From the NCBI GenBank assembly GCA_963842295.1, contig CAWJFY010000011.1, positions 1 to 64,000 on the forward strand: 64,000 bases of DNA. The letters run 5' to 3'. Both the position numbers and the translations under genes were made by a program. The notes below the pieces were generated by a model. That model ran no database searches. It saw only the letters and a program-made list of their open reading frames with translations, and was not told where the DNA came from. This document shows positions 7,667-17,148 of this stretch, piece after piece. This DNA comes from JAJNBA01 sp963842295. Lineage in GTDB: Bacteria; Actinomycetota; UBA4738; HRBIN12. Within the stretch, counting starts at the first letter, position 1. Each line of letters begins with the position of its first letter.

Positions 7667-10478
7667 ATGCAAGCGGAACGGGGCAAGATCGTGGGTCGTG
7701 AGCCAGAGCTCGCCGCGCTCACACGATTCGTCGAGAACCTGAACGAGAGGCCGCACAACCTTCTTCTCGAAGGCGAGGCGGGGATCGGCAAGACGACGCT
7801 CTGGCGGGCGGGGGTGGAGGCCGCTCAGGTTGCCGGTCATCGCGTCTTGGTTTCCCGGCCCGGCGAGAACGAGATCGGGTTGTCGTACTCGGGGATCGGG
7901 GACCTGATCGGGGAAGTCTTCGACGAGGCTCTCGCCGGTGCTCCGAGTACGCAGCGCAGGGCCCTCGAGATCGCTCTTCTTCGCGAGCAAACCGGCACCG
8001 TCCGGCCCGACCAACGTGCGATCGCGCTCGGAGTGCTCGATGCTTTCCGGACGCTGAGTGTCTCGTCGCCGGTCGTCATCGCGATAGACGACATCCAATG
8101 GATGGACGGGTCGTCGGCCCGAGCGCTCTCGTTCGCGATCCGCCGATTGGCCGGTCATCCAGTCGCGATCCTCGCGACCAGGCGTCTCGAGCAAGGCTCT
8201 TCGGAGAAGCTCGAACTCACGCGCGCGATCGACGAGCGTGAAACGGTTCGCACATACGTCGGGCCCCTCGCCGTCGACGAGGTCGCCCGCATCCTCCGGG
8301 AGCGGATGAGCCGATCCGTCACGCCGCCGCTCGTCGCACGCGTGCACGAAGGGGCACACGGGAATCCGTACTTCTCGCTCGAGATCGCCCACGCGCTCCG
8401 TGACGCCGAGCCATCGGCCGGCAGGCCGCTTCCGGTTCCTGGTGATATCCGCGACGTCCTGCGCGCTCGTATCGACGGCCTTTCGGCCAGCGCCCGCGAC
8501 GTGGTCCTCGTCATGGCAGCGATGGCACGCCCAACGCTCGCCACGGTTCGGGCCGCGAGCCACGAGCCCTCGACGGTCGATACAGATCTCATCGATGCCG
8601 AAGAGGCTGGACTCGTGATCATTGATGGCGAGCGGATCGATTTCGTGCATCCGCTGATGCGGTCGACCGCCTACTGGTCGGCTTCCACGGGTCGAAGGCA
8701 GGCGGTCCATGCTCGAATCGCCGAGGTCGTCCCCGACCTGGAGGAACAGGCGAGACACATGGCGTTGATGGGTGGGGGTCCGGATCCGGGTCGAGCGTCG
8801 TTCGTCCAGGAGGCAGCCGGTCACGCGCGGCGTCGAGGAGCGCCGCTCGCCGCCGCGGAGCTGTGGGAGCTCTCGGCAGATCTGACTCCGCCAGACGACG
8901 AGGCGCTCCTCTGCAGCCGGAAGCGATCCGCGGCGCTCGAGAGGTTCGATGCCGGGGATGTCCAGCGAGGGCGCACGATGTTGGAGACGTTGATCGGCGC
9001 GTCCACCTCTCGCCAGCAACGGGCGTGGACGCGGGTGGAACTGGCGGTGAGGTCATACAACGACGTCGATCGGGTCGATGAACTCCTACGCATCGCGCTC
9101 CCGGACGTCGGCGACCACGAGATACTCCTCCCCGTCGCCCACGCGAATCTCGCGTGGGTGGCACTCTGCCGTTTGGAGCCATCAGCGGCGGCCGGTCACG
9201 CTCGAGACGGCGGTCGGGTTGGCGGAGCGTGGTTCGGATCCACCCCCCTCCGCTTGGCGCTCGGAGCGCTCGCCCGAGCAGAAGCGCTGCTCGGTCGGGA
9301 TCCTTGCCGACGATCAGCCGTGCGGTCGCGATCGCCGGGGACCTCGCTCCGGGAGAAACGATCAACCGGCGAGGATCCGTGGCGATCAGATGCTGTGGGA
9401 AGGAAGGATCGCGGAGGCACGGCGCTCGATCAGGGAGGCTGACCTTCACCTCGTCGAGACCGGTCTCGAGCTCATGCGCCACGACACTCTGTCTGTTCTC
9501 AGTGAGGTGGAATGCGCGGCAGGGGAATGGGCCGCCGCGGCCGCTACGCGAACGAGGGGTACGACATCATCGTTCATGCGGGCCTGGACGAGATCCGGGA
9601 TCAGATGCTGTATGCGAGGGCGCACGTCGCGGCGCTCATGGGGCGAGTCGACGAGGCCCGCAGAGACGCAATCGGCGGGAGCCTCCCTCGCCGCGGCTCA
9701 GGGGAACCTGTGGACGGAGGTCGCGAACCGGAGCGTGCTCGGGTTCATCGCGCTCTCGGTGGGCGATCTCGACGAGGTCGTCCGCGCTCTCGATCCGGCG
9801 GATCGACTGCTGGCGGGCAGCGGGATCCGAGAGCCGGGTGCGTTCCCCTTCATCCCCGATCTCGCCGAGGCCTTGATCTCCCTCGGTCGGCTCGATCGTG
9901 CCAAGCAGATCGTGGATCGGCTCCAGGAGCAGGGCACGGACCTCGATCGGCCGCTCGCGCTCGCCACCGCGGCGAGATGCAGGGCGCTCATCGCCGCGGC
10001 GCTGGGCGATCCACCCGGCGCGCTGCTCGAGCTCGAGCGGGCACTCGCGGAGCACGAGCGCGTCGCGATCCCGTTCGAATCCGCGCGCACCCTCCTGGTC
10101 CATGGCGAGACCCTCCGACGGATGAAGAGCAAGCGGGAGGCTCGCGACTCTCTCGAGGGCGCCCGATCCCGGTTCGACGCGCTCGGGGCACGCCTCTGGG
10201 AAGCGCGAGCCGAGGAAGCCCTGGCGCGGATCGGTGGTCGCTCCGCGTCACCGACCGAGCTCAGCGAGACGGAGCGACGCGTCGCCGATGTCGTTGCCCT
10301 TGGCCTCTCCAACAAGGAGGCGGCGGAGCGGCTCTTCATGAGCGTGAAGACCGTGGAGTCGAACCTGCGTCGTATCTATCGGAAGCTCGGCATCAGGTCC
10401 CGCGCGGAGCTCGCTCATCGGCACGTATCGTCCGTCCCGGAGCGCAAGGCACCTTCCGAAGCCGACGATCAAACGTAG
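7667..10478 (+). pseudogene. LAL-type LuxR transcriptional regulator, frame-disrupted in the middle
   Basis: The 5' part (frame to about 9210) encodes a STAND ATPase: VGREPELAALTRFVENL, Walker A GEAGIGKTTLW, Walker B VVIAIDDIQWMDG and a winged-helix/TPR-like region. The 3' part (about 9670-10478) holds a TPR-like array and a LuxR HTH, SETERRVADVVALGLSNKEA with MSVKTVESNLRRIYRKLGI. Between about 9210 and 9670 the coding frame changes about six times, for instance AVAIAGDLAPGETINRRGS in one frame, RIAEARRSIREADLHLVETG in another and ARAHVAALMGRVDEARRDA in a third. As read, it cannot give a full-length regulator. Start ATG 7667 is chosen over an in-frame GTG at 7637. Confidence 0.75.
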
Positions 10479-10543
10479 GGTTCCTGTCCTTTCCTCCCAT
10501 CACCTCCCGCCTTTAGCGTTCACGCGCGTCGAAGGAGGACGTC

Positions 10544-11356
10544 ATGGATCGAACGTGGGGTGGCAGGTTGAGGCGCGGGAGGGGATCGGTGATCGCCGGC
10601 ATCGGCGCGACGGTGCTCGCGATGTTGCTGGTGGCATCGTGTTCGAACGGGGAACCTGAGCCGAACGGCACGTCGCCGACCGACGCTGTGGAGTCGCCAT
10701 CGTCTGACGTGCGCATCCTGGACGACTGCCCGGAGTTGCCGTGCGAGGGACCACTCGAGCCCGGGGAGTATCGCTGGACCTTCTCCGATCCGACGATCGA
10801 CTTCGAGATCCCTTCGCCCGGGTGGACGTGGCTCTTCGCCGGGGGAGGCCTCCATCTCTTCGCCGATGAGACCCCACCCCCCCTGCACCAGAGTCTGTAC
10901 GTCCCCGACGGGATCTACTTCCTGCACGACCCCACGATCGCCTCCCAGGACTGTGAGGAATCCTCCGAGCCGGGCGTCGGTCGGTCGGTGGGTGACCTCG
11001 TGGCATGGCTCGAGACCGCGTCGGGCCTCGTCGTAAGCGAACCGACGCCGGTGACCGTCGGCGGGTTCGAGGGTATGCAGCTCGATATCGAGATCGATCC
11101 GGAGTGGAAGCGGACGTGCGTCTTCAGCGAAGATCTCCCGGCCGTGCCGCTGATCTTCAACGGAGCGGCTCCCCTCGGCGGGTATCACTGGGCGATCGTC
11201 CCCGAGCAGTCGATGCGTTGGTTCATCCTCGATTCGGAGGACGGGGTCACCATCGTCAACCTCGAGGATGATCCCGGCGGCCTTCCGCACAACGAACTGG
11301 TCCAGAGCGGCGGCCAGATCGTGGATTCGCTGGCGTTCCCATCAACCACACCATGA
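10544..11356 (+). CDS. Secreted lipoprotein of unknown function
   Basis: 270 residues with a lipoprotein signal: basic start, hydrophobic VIAGIGATVLAMLLVASC, lipobox LVASC with the modified Cys near residue 33, then a Pro/Ser/Thr-rich linker. The body has several Cys (DDCPELPC, SQDCEESS, KRTCVFSED) that could form disulfides outside the membrane. The ATG follows GAAGGAGGACGTC, a strong ribosome-binding site. The protein family is not recognised. It is expected to sit on the outer face of the cytoplasmic membrane. Confidence 0.75.
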   Translation: MDRTWGGRLRRGRGSVIAGIGATVLAMLLVASCSNGEPEPNGTSPTDAVESPSSDVRILDDCPELPCEGPLEPGEYRWTFSDPTIDFEIPSPGWTWLFAGGGLHLFADETPPPLHQSLYVPDGIYFLHDPTIASQDCEESSEPGVGRSVGDLVAWLETASGLVVSEPTPVTVGGFEGMQLDIEIDPEWKRTCVFSEDLPAVPLIFNGAAPLGGYHWAIVPEQSMRWFILDSEDGVTIVNLEDDPGGLPHNELVQSGGQIVDSLAFPSTTP

Positions 11357-11386
11357 GGTTCCGCGCGCGATGGGGCACGATGCTCG

Positions 11387-11647
11387 TGTGAGTATTCGGC
11401 GGACGGGACCCAGCCGGCCTTCGTCCGGATCGCGACCGATCCTCAACTGGGGAGGTTGATGGTGATGGATGCCGAGGGAGGCGACGCTCGTTCCCTGCTC
11501 GACGACGTCGAGCTCACCGGCATCGCGTGTGACTGGTCTCCCGACGGGACCACGATCCTGACCACCGGCGCCTACGGCCGCCTCGTCATGGTGGCGCTCG
11601 ACGGCGCCAGCTCACCGTTCGTCGGTGAAGGGATCTGGCTGCCGTGA
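11387..11647 (+). pseudogene. Fragment of a TolB/WD40-like beta-propeller lipoprotein
   Basis: The frame reads CEYSADGTQPAFVRIATD, RLMVMDAEGGDARSLLDDVE, GIACDWSPDGTTILTTGAYG and LVMVALDGAS, three blades of a PD40/TolB-type propeller. There is no start codon, signal peptide or remaining blades; the frame opens only 30 bases after the stop of the previous gene. An ATG exists at 11462 but would begin inside a blade. It looks like the leftover of a larger gene. Confidence 0.6.
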
Positions 11648-11663
11648 GGAGCACCCATGCCCG

Positions 11664-12218
11664 GTGTGGACGCTTCTCCTGGTCCTCGCGATCCTCGGAT
11701 CCGCCTGCACCGCCAACGAGACGGCTCCGACGCCGGACGTCTCACCCGAACCGACCGGGCAGCCGAGCCCATCACCGAGCGCAGAGGTGTCGCCGCTCGT
11801 CGGCGAATGGAAGCGCGTGACGAAGTGTCAGGAGCTCGTGCATCTGCTGGAGGCGAATGGCTTGGGAGAGCGGGCACCGCAGGCGATCGAAGGCAACGGC
11901 TGGGTGGGCGGGACGCTCGAACAGCTCGCCCAGAAGGAGGATCCGTGCGAGGGAGCGGTCCCACGGGAGCACTCCCACTTCTTCACGGACTTCGGCACCT
12001 TCGGATCGCTCGACTGGCGCGGCGAACAGGTCGACGAAGGGAAGTACGAGATCGTGGACGACCGCACGTTCACGATCGGCGAGGCCACGTTCCATTTCGA
12101 GATCCAGAACGACACGATCAGGTTCGAACCGGTCCTTCCCGACAAGTGCACGGGGTTCGATTGCGTGTGGATGCTCGCGGTCGCCTCACCCGGCTACGCC
12201 TGGGAACGCGTCAGCTGA
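11664..12218 (+). CDS. Lipoprotein of unknown function, start region possibly shifted
   Basis: 184 residues from GTG 11664: a short hydrophobic WTLLLVLAILGSAC signal with lipobox LGSAC, a Pro/Ser-rich linker, and a compact domain starting VGEWKRVTKCQELVHLLEAN and ending GYAWERVS. The best start signal is GAGGAG before an ATG at 11657, which is out of frame by one base with this coding sequence. Removing a single G near 11663 would join them. Family members are seen in soil actinobacteria as small calycin-like secreted proteins, but I cannot name it. Confidence 0.65.
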   Translation: MWTLLLVLAILGSACTANETAPTPDVSPEPTGQPSPSPSAEVSPLVGEWKRVTKCQELVHLLEANGLGERAPQAIEGNGWVGGTLEQLAQKEDPCEGAVPREHSHFFTDFGTFGSLDWRGEQVDEGKYEIVDDRTFTIGEATFHFEIQNDTIRFEPVLPDKCTGFDCVWMLAVASPGYAWERVS

Positions 12219-12246
12219 CCTGGCCATCGGCGCGATACGTTGATGC

Positions 12247-12555
12247 ATGATCGACAAGGTGATGCCGTTCTCGCGCGCCGTGCTCGGCTCCCGGGAAGTG
12301 GGCGACGAGGACCTGGTCGATCCGCGCTGTTGCGCGCCGTCGATCCGGTTCCCGCAGATGGACGCGCCGCGCCCGAAGCGCAACCGGATCCATGTGGACA
12401 TCCCTGTGCCGCACGACCACGCCGGATCGAGGATCGCCGTGGCGCTCGCGGCGGGCGGCCACCTCGACAGCGACGAGCACTCGCCGGCCTGGTGGACCCT
12501 GGCCGACGCGGAGGGCAACGAGGCCGACGTGGCCACCTGGATGGGCCGCGACTGA
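12247..12555 (+). CDS. Glyoxalase/VOC-like half-domain protein
   Basis: 102 residues with RNRIHVDIPVPHDHAGSRIA, ALAAGGHLDSDE and WWTLADAEGNEADVATW, the hallmark of glyoxalase_6-type VOC domains (beta-alpha-beta-beta-beta modules that bind a metal or antibiotic). The first beta strand appears shortened relative to usual full modules, so it may be a trimmed domain. No strong ribosome-binding site precedes the ATG. Specific function is unknown. Confidence 0.65.
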   Translation: MIDKVMPFSRAVLGSREVGDEDLVDPRCCAPSIRFPQMDAPRPKRNRIHVDIPVPHDHAGSRIAVALAAGGHLDSDEHSPAWWTLADAEGNEADVATWMGRD

Positions 12556-12578
12556 GAGGGACCCGAAGGGGCGAGGAG

Positions 12579-13256
12579 ATGTCGGAAGAACGACGTGTGG
12601 ATCAGGAGAGGGCCCTCCGGCGCTACGACCGCCAACACGATCCGGCCCGGCTGATGGCTCTGACCGACGGCGTCTTCGCGATCATCATCACGTTGCTGGT
12701 CTTGGAGATCCACGTGCCGGAACTCACGGGCGGTCAAAGCCTTCGCGAGGCGTTGGGTGAGGTTCAACCCTCGTTCACCGCGTTCTTGATCAGCTTCTTC
12801 GTGACCGCGATCGCCTGGGCGGGACACCGCGACCTGTTCGCCCACATCCGAAGGACGGATCGCGCCCTCGTGTGGCTGAACCTCTTGTATCTCCTGCCAC
12901 TCTCGCTCCTGCCGTTCGGGGCAGCGCTCATCTCGCGGTACGACCAGGAGTCGGTGGCACTCAGCCTGTACGGGATCCAGGTGTTGCTCATCGCCGTGAC
13001 CCGGTTGATCGTATGGCTCTACGCGACGAACCGACCGCACCTCCTATACGAACCGATCGGTCGTCGCACGAAGACGGTGGGGGTGTTGGTCGTGGCCGTC
13101 CCGGCCGTGCTCTACGTGCTCGCGATCATGATCGCCGATAGCGCGCCGACGGCGAGCATGTGGATCTTCGCGGCGGTCCCCATCTTGTACTTCATCACCA
13201 TCTTCGTCGATCGTTCGACGGCTCCACCGGGGGCCGAGGAAGACGAGTTCACATGA
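12579..13256 (+). CDS. TMEM175/DUF1211-family membrane protein
   Basis: 225 residues with about six hydrophobic segments. The first helix, RLMALTDGVFAIIITLLVLE, is the signature helix of TMEM175-type potassium channels (usual FSDGVFAIAxTLL); here F-S is replaced by L-T. Other conserved pieces are FFVTAIAWAGHRDLFAHI and LLYLLPLSLLPFGAALI. Bacterial TMEM175 proteins are tetrameric K+ channels in the cytoplasmic membrane. Start ATG 12579 follows GCGAGGAG. Ion selectivity is inferred from the family only. Confidence 0.8.
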   Translation: MSEERRVDQERALRRYDRQHDPARLMALTDGVFAIIITLLVLEIHVPELTGGQSLREALGEVQPSFTAFLISFFVTAIAWAGHRDLFAHIRRTDRALVWLNLLYLLPLSLLPFGAALISRYDQESVALSLYGIQVLLIAVTRLIVWLYATNRPHLLYEPIGRRTKTVGVLVVAVPAVLYVLAIMIADSAPTASMWIFAAVPILYFITIFVDRSTAPPGAEEDEFT

Positions 13257-13342
13257 ACGCTGCCCACTCGGGTTGATCGAGGCATGAATGACCGAGGGGC
13301 CGCGACGTAAGCCATCCGGGCATCTCAGGCGTTCATGCCACC

Positions 13343-13888
13343 ATGGTGGCCCCGATGGACCCCATGCCGATGTCGGTACCCGCCGAGCGCGGAGCTGCAG
13401 AGTCCCGCGTTGCGGTGTCCTTCGAAGAGTTCTTCGACGCCGAGAGCCCGATGCTGTTCGGGGCACTCGTCCTGATGGGCGGGAACCGAGCGGAGGCCGA
13501 AGAGATCGTGCAGGACGCGTTCCTGAAGGTCTGGGAGCGCTGGGATCGGGTCTCCAGGATGGAGTCGCCGGCCGGCTTCTTGTACCGGACCTCCCTCAAC
13601 CTGCACCGGAGCCGCCTCCGCCGCGCCGCCGTGGCGATCAGGAAGGCCACGCACCTCCTGGCCCAGCAAGACGCGCTGGGCGAGGTGGAGACCCGGGATG
13701 AGGTCGCCCGACTGCTCCGCTCGCTGACGCCGCGGGAGCGAGAAGCCCTGGTGCTCACGGCCTACCTCGGCTATTCGACCGAGGAGGCGGGTCGGTTGCT
13801 CGGGATCAAGGCGAACACCGTCCGCGTCCTCACCGCACGGGCGAGGGCGTCGCTCCGCCGACGAACGACCCAGGAGGAATCCCCATGA
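13343..13888 (+). CDS. ECF sigma-70 factor
   Basis: 181 residues with region 2 (FEEFFDAESPMLFGALVLMG, AEEIVQDAFLKVWERW and GFLYRTSLNLHRSRLRR) and region 4 (LRSLTPREREALVLTAYLGY, EEAGRLLGIKANTVRVLTAR). This is a two-domain extracytoplasmic-function sigma factor of the SigE/SigL-like type common in actinobacteria. The start is uncertain among several nearby ATGs (13343 is the first; MPMSVP is another). It overlaps the next gene by ATGA, so the partner is translationally coupled and is the likely modulator. Confidence 0.85.
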   Translation: MVAPMDPMPMSVPAERGAAESRVAVSFEEFFDAESPMLFGALVLMGGNRAEAEEIVQDAFLKVWERWDRVSRMESPAGFLYRTSLNLHRSRLRRAAVAIRKATHLLAQQDALGEVETRDEVARLLRSLTPREREALVLTAYLGYSTEEAGRLLGIKANTVRVLTARARASLRRRTTQEESP

Positions 13889-14555
13889 TCGATGAGCGCG
13901 AGTCCATCGCACGCGTCGCCGAACGGTTCACGTTGCCCGAGCCGCGGTTCGAACGGCTCCTGCGTAGGCGCGACCGGAAGCGGCGGAACCAGCGGCTCGC
14001 GGCCGGAACGGCGGGCGTCACGATCGCCGTCTTGGCGACCGTGATCGCCTTCCGGACGATCGCCGCAGACGCCCCGCGTGACCCGGCGACCACCCCGAGT
14101 CCGACTCCGGCCGCGACGGCATCGGTCCGGTTCGACTCCCGGTTGTACGGCTACTCCCTCACCCACCCGGATGACTGGACGGCCGCTGCGTCGTCGACGA
14201 CCTGGACCTCCGGTCCGCTGACTTGAGGGTCGCGGACGTCCTCGAGGGCGTCGACACGGAGGGCATCTTCCTCGCCGCCGGGTCGATCGAGATCCCCGAA
14301 GGGATGACGCCGGAGGAGTGGCTGGACCGCGAGGAGCGCCGCGCCATCGCCGTCGCGGGGCTCGGAGGCGCCGGGTCCTTCTTCGTCCCGACCACCGTGG
14401 ACGGCATCGCGGGGAGACTCTCCGCGGATTGCGGCGTCCTACTCGCCGTCGTGCATCGGCGCGGCTACGTGTTCCGGCTGTACGGGGATATCACCGTGAA
14501 CGTCGACCTTCGAGAGGTCATCCGCTCGATCGAACTGCACCCCGGAGCCCCATAG
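13885..14555 (+). pseudogene. Membrane-anchored partner of the ECF sigma factor, split by a frame change
   Basis: The first frame (13885-14226) gives a cytosolic basic N-terminus, one membrane helix (AAGTAGVTIAVLATVIAF), a Pro/Thr linker and YGYSLTHPDDWTAA before a TGA. The second frame (from 14223) continues with EGIFLAAGSIEIPEGMTPEE and VVHRRGYVFRLYGDITVNVD. PsbP/DUF1795-like outer domains normally run through both pieces, so this looks like one gene with a single-base frame change near 14215. The TTGA overlap at 14223 could alternatively allow coupled translation of two halves. Position after the sigma gene suggests a regulatory or sensor role. Confidence 0.6.
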
Positions 14556-14575
14556 CTCCGGAACGGCTCGCCCCG

Positions 14576-15229
14576 CTAGCCGGCCCTCCTCGTGACGTGG
14601 ATGTGGTACGTGGCGCTGAAGTCTCCGCCGCCTTCTGCGAAGTGCACCTCTGCTTCGATCACGTGATCGCCCCGGGACAACGGACGGATGAAGACCAGGT
14701 TCGCCCTGATCGCGGTGCGGATCGGACCCGTCCCCACGTCGAGAACGGCGTCATAGAAGCTCCCTGGCTCCGAGACCACTCTGTAAGCGCCCGTGTCGAT
14801 CGGCTTCAGTCGCAATGCGCGGCCGTCGAGCGTCAGCGAGTTCGAGGTCGTGACGAAGAGGTCCTTGACCAGCTGCTTCAGTTCGGCGTCGGTCTCCCCG
14901 GCTGAGCGGAAGGCGAACTGCCCCGCGTGCGAGAGGAGGATCGGCGTGCCCCTCGGGATCTGGCAGTCGAACTCGAGGCCGACGTCGATCGGCGGCGCCA
15001 AGAAGAACACGCCGTGCCTCATCTCGCCGCAGTCGCCCGACAAGCCGGCGACCAGCGGATTCGACTCATCCCCGAGCAGCCAGCGCCCGTAGACGCGCAT
15101 CCAGCTGGCATACGAACGGCCGCGCGGATGCGAGTCGAACGGCGCCACAGGACCCGCGAGGGCGGACGGAGCCGCGACCGAAAGGGCAACGGCGACGATC
15201 GCAGTGAGCAAGAGGAGCTTCCGACGCAT
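14576..15229 (-). CDS. Secreted protein of unknown function
   Basis: 217 residues with a clear Sec signal peptide, RRKLLLLTAIVAVALSVAAP then SALAG (cleavage after ALA, about residue 25). The mature part has SYASWMRVYGRWLLGDESNP, two Cys (GDCGEMRHGVFFLAPPI and LEFDCQIPRGTPILL) likely disulfide bonded, and ends with a beta-rich GGDFSATYHIHVTRRAG. I do not recognise the family. It is divergent from the peroxidase gene with 171 bases between the starts, in which I see no clear operator. Confidence 0.7.
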   Translation of the reverse strand: MRRKLLLLTAIVAVALSVAAPSALAGPVAPFDSHPRGRSYASWMRVYGRWLLGDESNPLVAGLSGDCGEMRHGVFFLAPPIDVGLEFDCQIPRGTPILLSHAGQFAFRSAGETDAELKQLVKDLFVTTSNSLTLDGRALRLKPIDTGAYRVVSEPGSFYDAVLDVGTGPIRTAIRANLVFIRPLSRGDHVIEAEVHFAEGGGDFSATYHIHVTRRAG

Positions 15230-15400
15230 CCCAGACCTCCCGTCTTGGGGCTCGATCGCTCCACCCTACGCAATAAGAGCTAGCTCGTAAAGCCGACGTC
15301 CGATGCCGGATGCGCCTCCTCGTCAGGCGTGGCTACGGTGATCTGTTCTACTCGCGGTATCGGCCGGCTGCACCCATCTTGATCGGCCCGAGGAGGCGCC

Positions 15401-16951
15401 ATGGACAGGCACGGCTCGGAGAGCTACTTCGTGATCGGTGAAGGACTCCTGGCGGAGTCCGTCGGAGGCCGGGGACCGACCCTGGCTGCTCGCGCGGAGG
15501 CTGTGACCCCACCCTTCCGCTTCTCACGGATGGGGCCGAGCGGGATCAACCATCAGCTCGGAGCGGGCACACGGAAGCGGTTGGCCGACGCCATGGCCTC
15601 GGGAGGAGGCGGCGAGTCCGGCATCCCGGCCGGCTTCACGTACCTGGGTCAATTCGTGGATCACGACCTCACGTTCGACAGGACGGCGGTGATGCTCGGA
15701 CAGAACGTGACCCCGACCGACCTCCTGCAGGCGCGTTCGCCGAGCCTCGACCTGGACTCCCTCTACGGGGCGGGGCCCGACGATCCCGGCTCGGAGAAGT
15801 TCTACGAGGCGGACGGCATCCACCTGAGGATCGGGAAGGCCGAGGACCCCGAGGGCATCGGCACGATGAACGGCTTCGACCTCCCTCGCGGGGCGGGCAA
15901 CACGAACAAGGCCAAACGGAGAGCGATCGTCCCCGACCCCAGGAACGACGAGAACCTCGCGGTCGCCCAGACCCACCTCGCGTTCATCCGGTTCCACAAC
16001 CGGGTCGTCGACACCCTCCCGTCGTCCGTGCCGGACGCCAAGCGTTTCCAGAAGGCTCGCGGGATCGTCACGAGGCACTACCAGTGGATGCTCCGCACCG
16101 ACTACCTGCCACGCATCTGTGCGCAGGGCGTCGTGAACGATGTCTTCACCAACGGGCGGAAGGCCTTCGAGGTCGGCGTGACGCCGACCGACGTCCCCAC
16201 GATGCCCATCGAGTTCTCGGTGGCGGCGTTCCGGCTCGGCCACTCGATGATCCGGAGCGCCTACAACTGGAACAAGATCTTCGACAACGGGAGTGGGACC
16301 CTCGATTACCTGTTCATCTTCTCCGCGGGGAGCGGCAACCTCGGCGGTGGGCTGCGACTCGCCGGCACCTGGGTCGCAGACTTCCGCCGTCTCTACGACT
16401 TCGCCGAGGCGGGCCGAGCCGACCTCGTCGTGCCGCAGGCCAAGTTCAACGTCACGATGCGCATCGACTCGAAGCTGGCGCTCCCCCTTCGGAGCCTCCC
16501 CGGGTTCCCTGCCGATGAGGACAACCTCGCGTTCCGCAATCTGGAAAGAGCGAGGATGGTTCGTCTCGCCACCGGCCAGCAGATGGCGAGCTTCATGAAG
16601 GCGAAGGGCGTGACGCTGACGAAGCTCACGGCCGCACAGATCCGTGAGGGCAAGAACGGCGCGACGCTCGAGAACCTCACGACCACGCAGCGCGCGGCCG
16701 TCGTGAAGGACACGCCGCTGTGGTTCTACATCCTTCGTGAGGCCGAGCTGGCCCAGGGCAGACTGAAGGGTGTCGGCGCGCGGATCGTGGCCGAGACCTT
16801 CCATCGTGCGATGGAGGGGAGCAAGACGTCTATCGTGCGAAACCCGGGGTGGCGTCCCTCGCTCGGGCCGAACAACACGACGTTCCGCATGGTCGACCTG
16901 CTGCTGTTCGCGTTCCAGGGCAAGAAGAAACTCCTGGCCCCGCTCGGATAG
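15401..16951 (+). CDS. Heme peroxidase of the animal/peroxidase-cyclooxygenase superfamily
   Basis: 516 residues. FTYLGQFVDHDLTFDRTAVM contains the distal His motif (FVDHD) of peroxinectin-like enzymes; the proximal region is PIEFSVAAFRLGHSMIRSAY, with the RxGHS His that ligates heme iron. TRHYQWMLRTDYLPRI between them is the usual helix. Such enzymes oxidise halides or organics with peroxide. No signal peptide is visible at the N-terminus, so it may be cytoplasmic or exported without a Sec signal. The ATG follows GAGGCGCC. Confidence 0.85.
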   Translation: MDRHGSESYFVIGEGLLAESVGGRGPTLAARAEAVTPPFRFSRMGPSGINHQLGAGTRKRLADAMASGGGGESGIPAGFTYLGQFVDHDLTFDRTAVMLGQNVTPTDLLQARSPSLDLDSLYGAGPDDPGSEKFYEADGIHLRIGKAEDPEGIGTMNGFDLPRGAGNTNKAKRRAIVPDPRNDENLAVAQTHLAFIRFHNRVVDTLPSSVPDAKRFQKARGIVTRHYQWMLRTDYLPRICAQGVVNDVFTNGRKAFEVGVTPTDVPTMPIEFSVAAFRLGHSMIRSAYNWNKIFDNGSGTLDYLFIFSAGSGNLGGGLRLAGTWVADFRRLYDFAEAGRADLVVPQAKFNVTMRIDSKLALPLRSLPGFPADEDNLAFRNLERARMVRLATGQQMASFMKAKGVTLTKLTAAQIREGKNGATLENLTTTQRAAVVKDTPLWFYILREAELAQGRLKGVGARIVAETFHRAMEGSKTSIVRNPGWRPSLGPNNTTFRMVDLLLFAFQGKKKLLAPLG

Positions 16952-17021
16952 GACCTCGTGGTGGCTCGACGGACCGGGACCCCTGACGCCTGCCCCCGTT
17001 GTGCGAGCAGTCGCGACTTCT

Positions 17022-17075
17022 TCGGGATCCCAGCCCGCTAGGCTCGAACCTGAGCACCGACTCGTCGAAGGCGAC
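17022..17075 (-). pseudogene. Possible remnant of a YozG-like XRE C-terminus
   Basis: On the minus strand this stretch encodes VLRFEPSGLGSRRSRD, nearly the same as the C-terminus of the XRE protein at 6643-6912 (VLTFEPNGRVSRRSRD), and the underlying DNA is also similar for about 45 bases. Nothing else of an XRE or DUF2975 gene is present. It looks like the last trace of a second copy, lying upstream of the cyclase start. Confidence 0.45.
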
Positions 17076-17148
17076 GTCACCGGAGTTGCTGATCGAGGTT
17101 TGGCGCGGCTCGCCGGACGGTCAGACTCAGGGGGATCGAGGACCAAGG

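Noticed and set aside
13339..13350. CCACCATGGTGG palindrome at the sigma-factor start
   Set aside because: Short and largely made by the start codon and its neighbours; no second site or spacing support.
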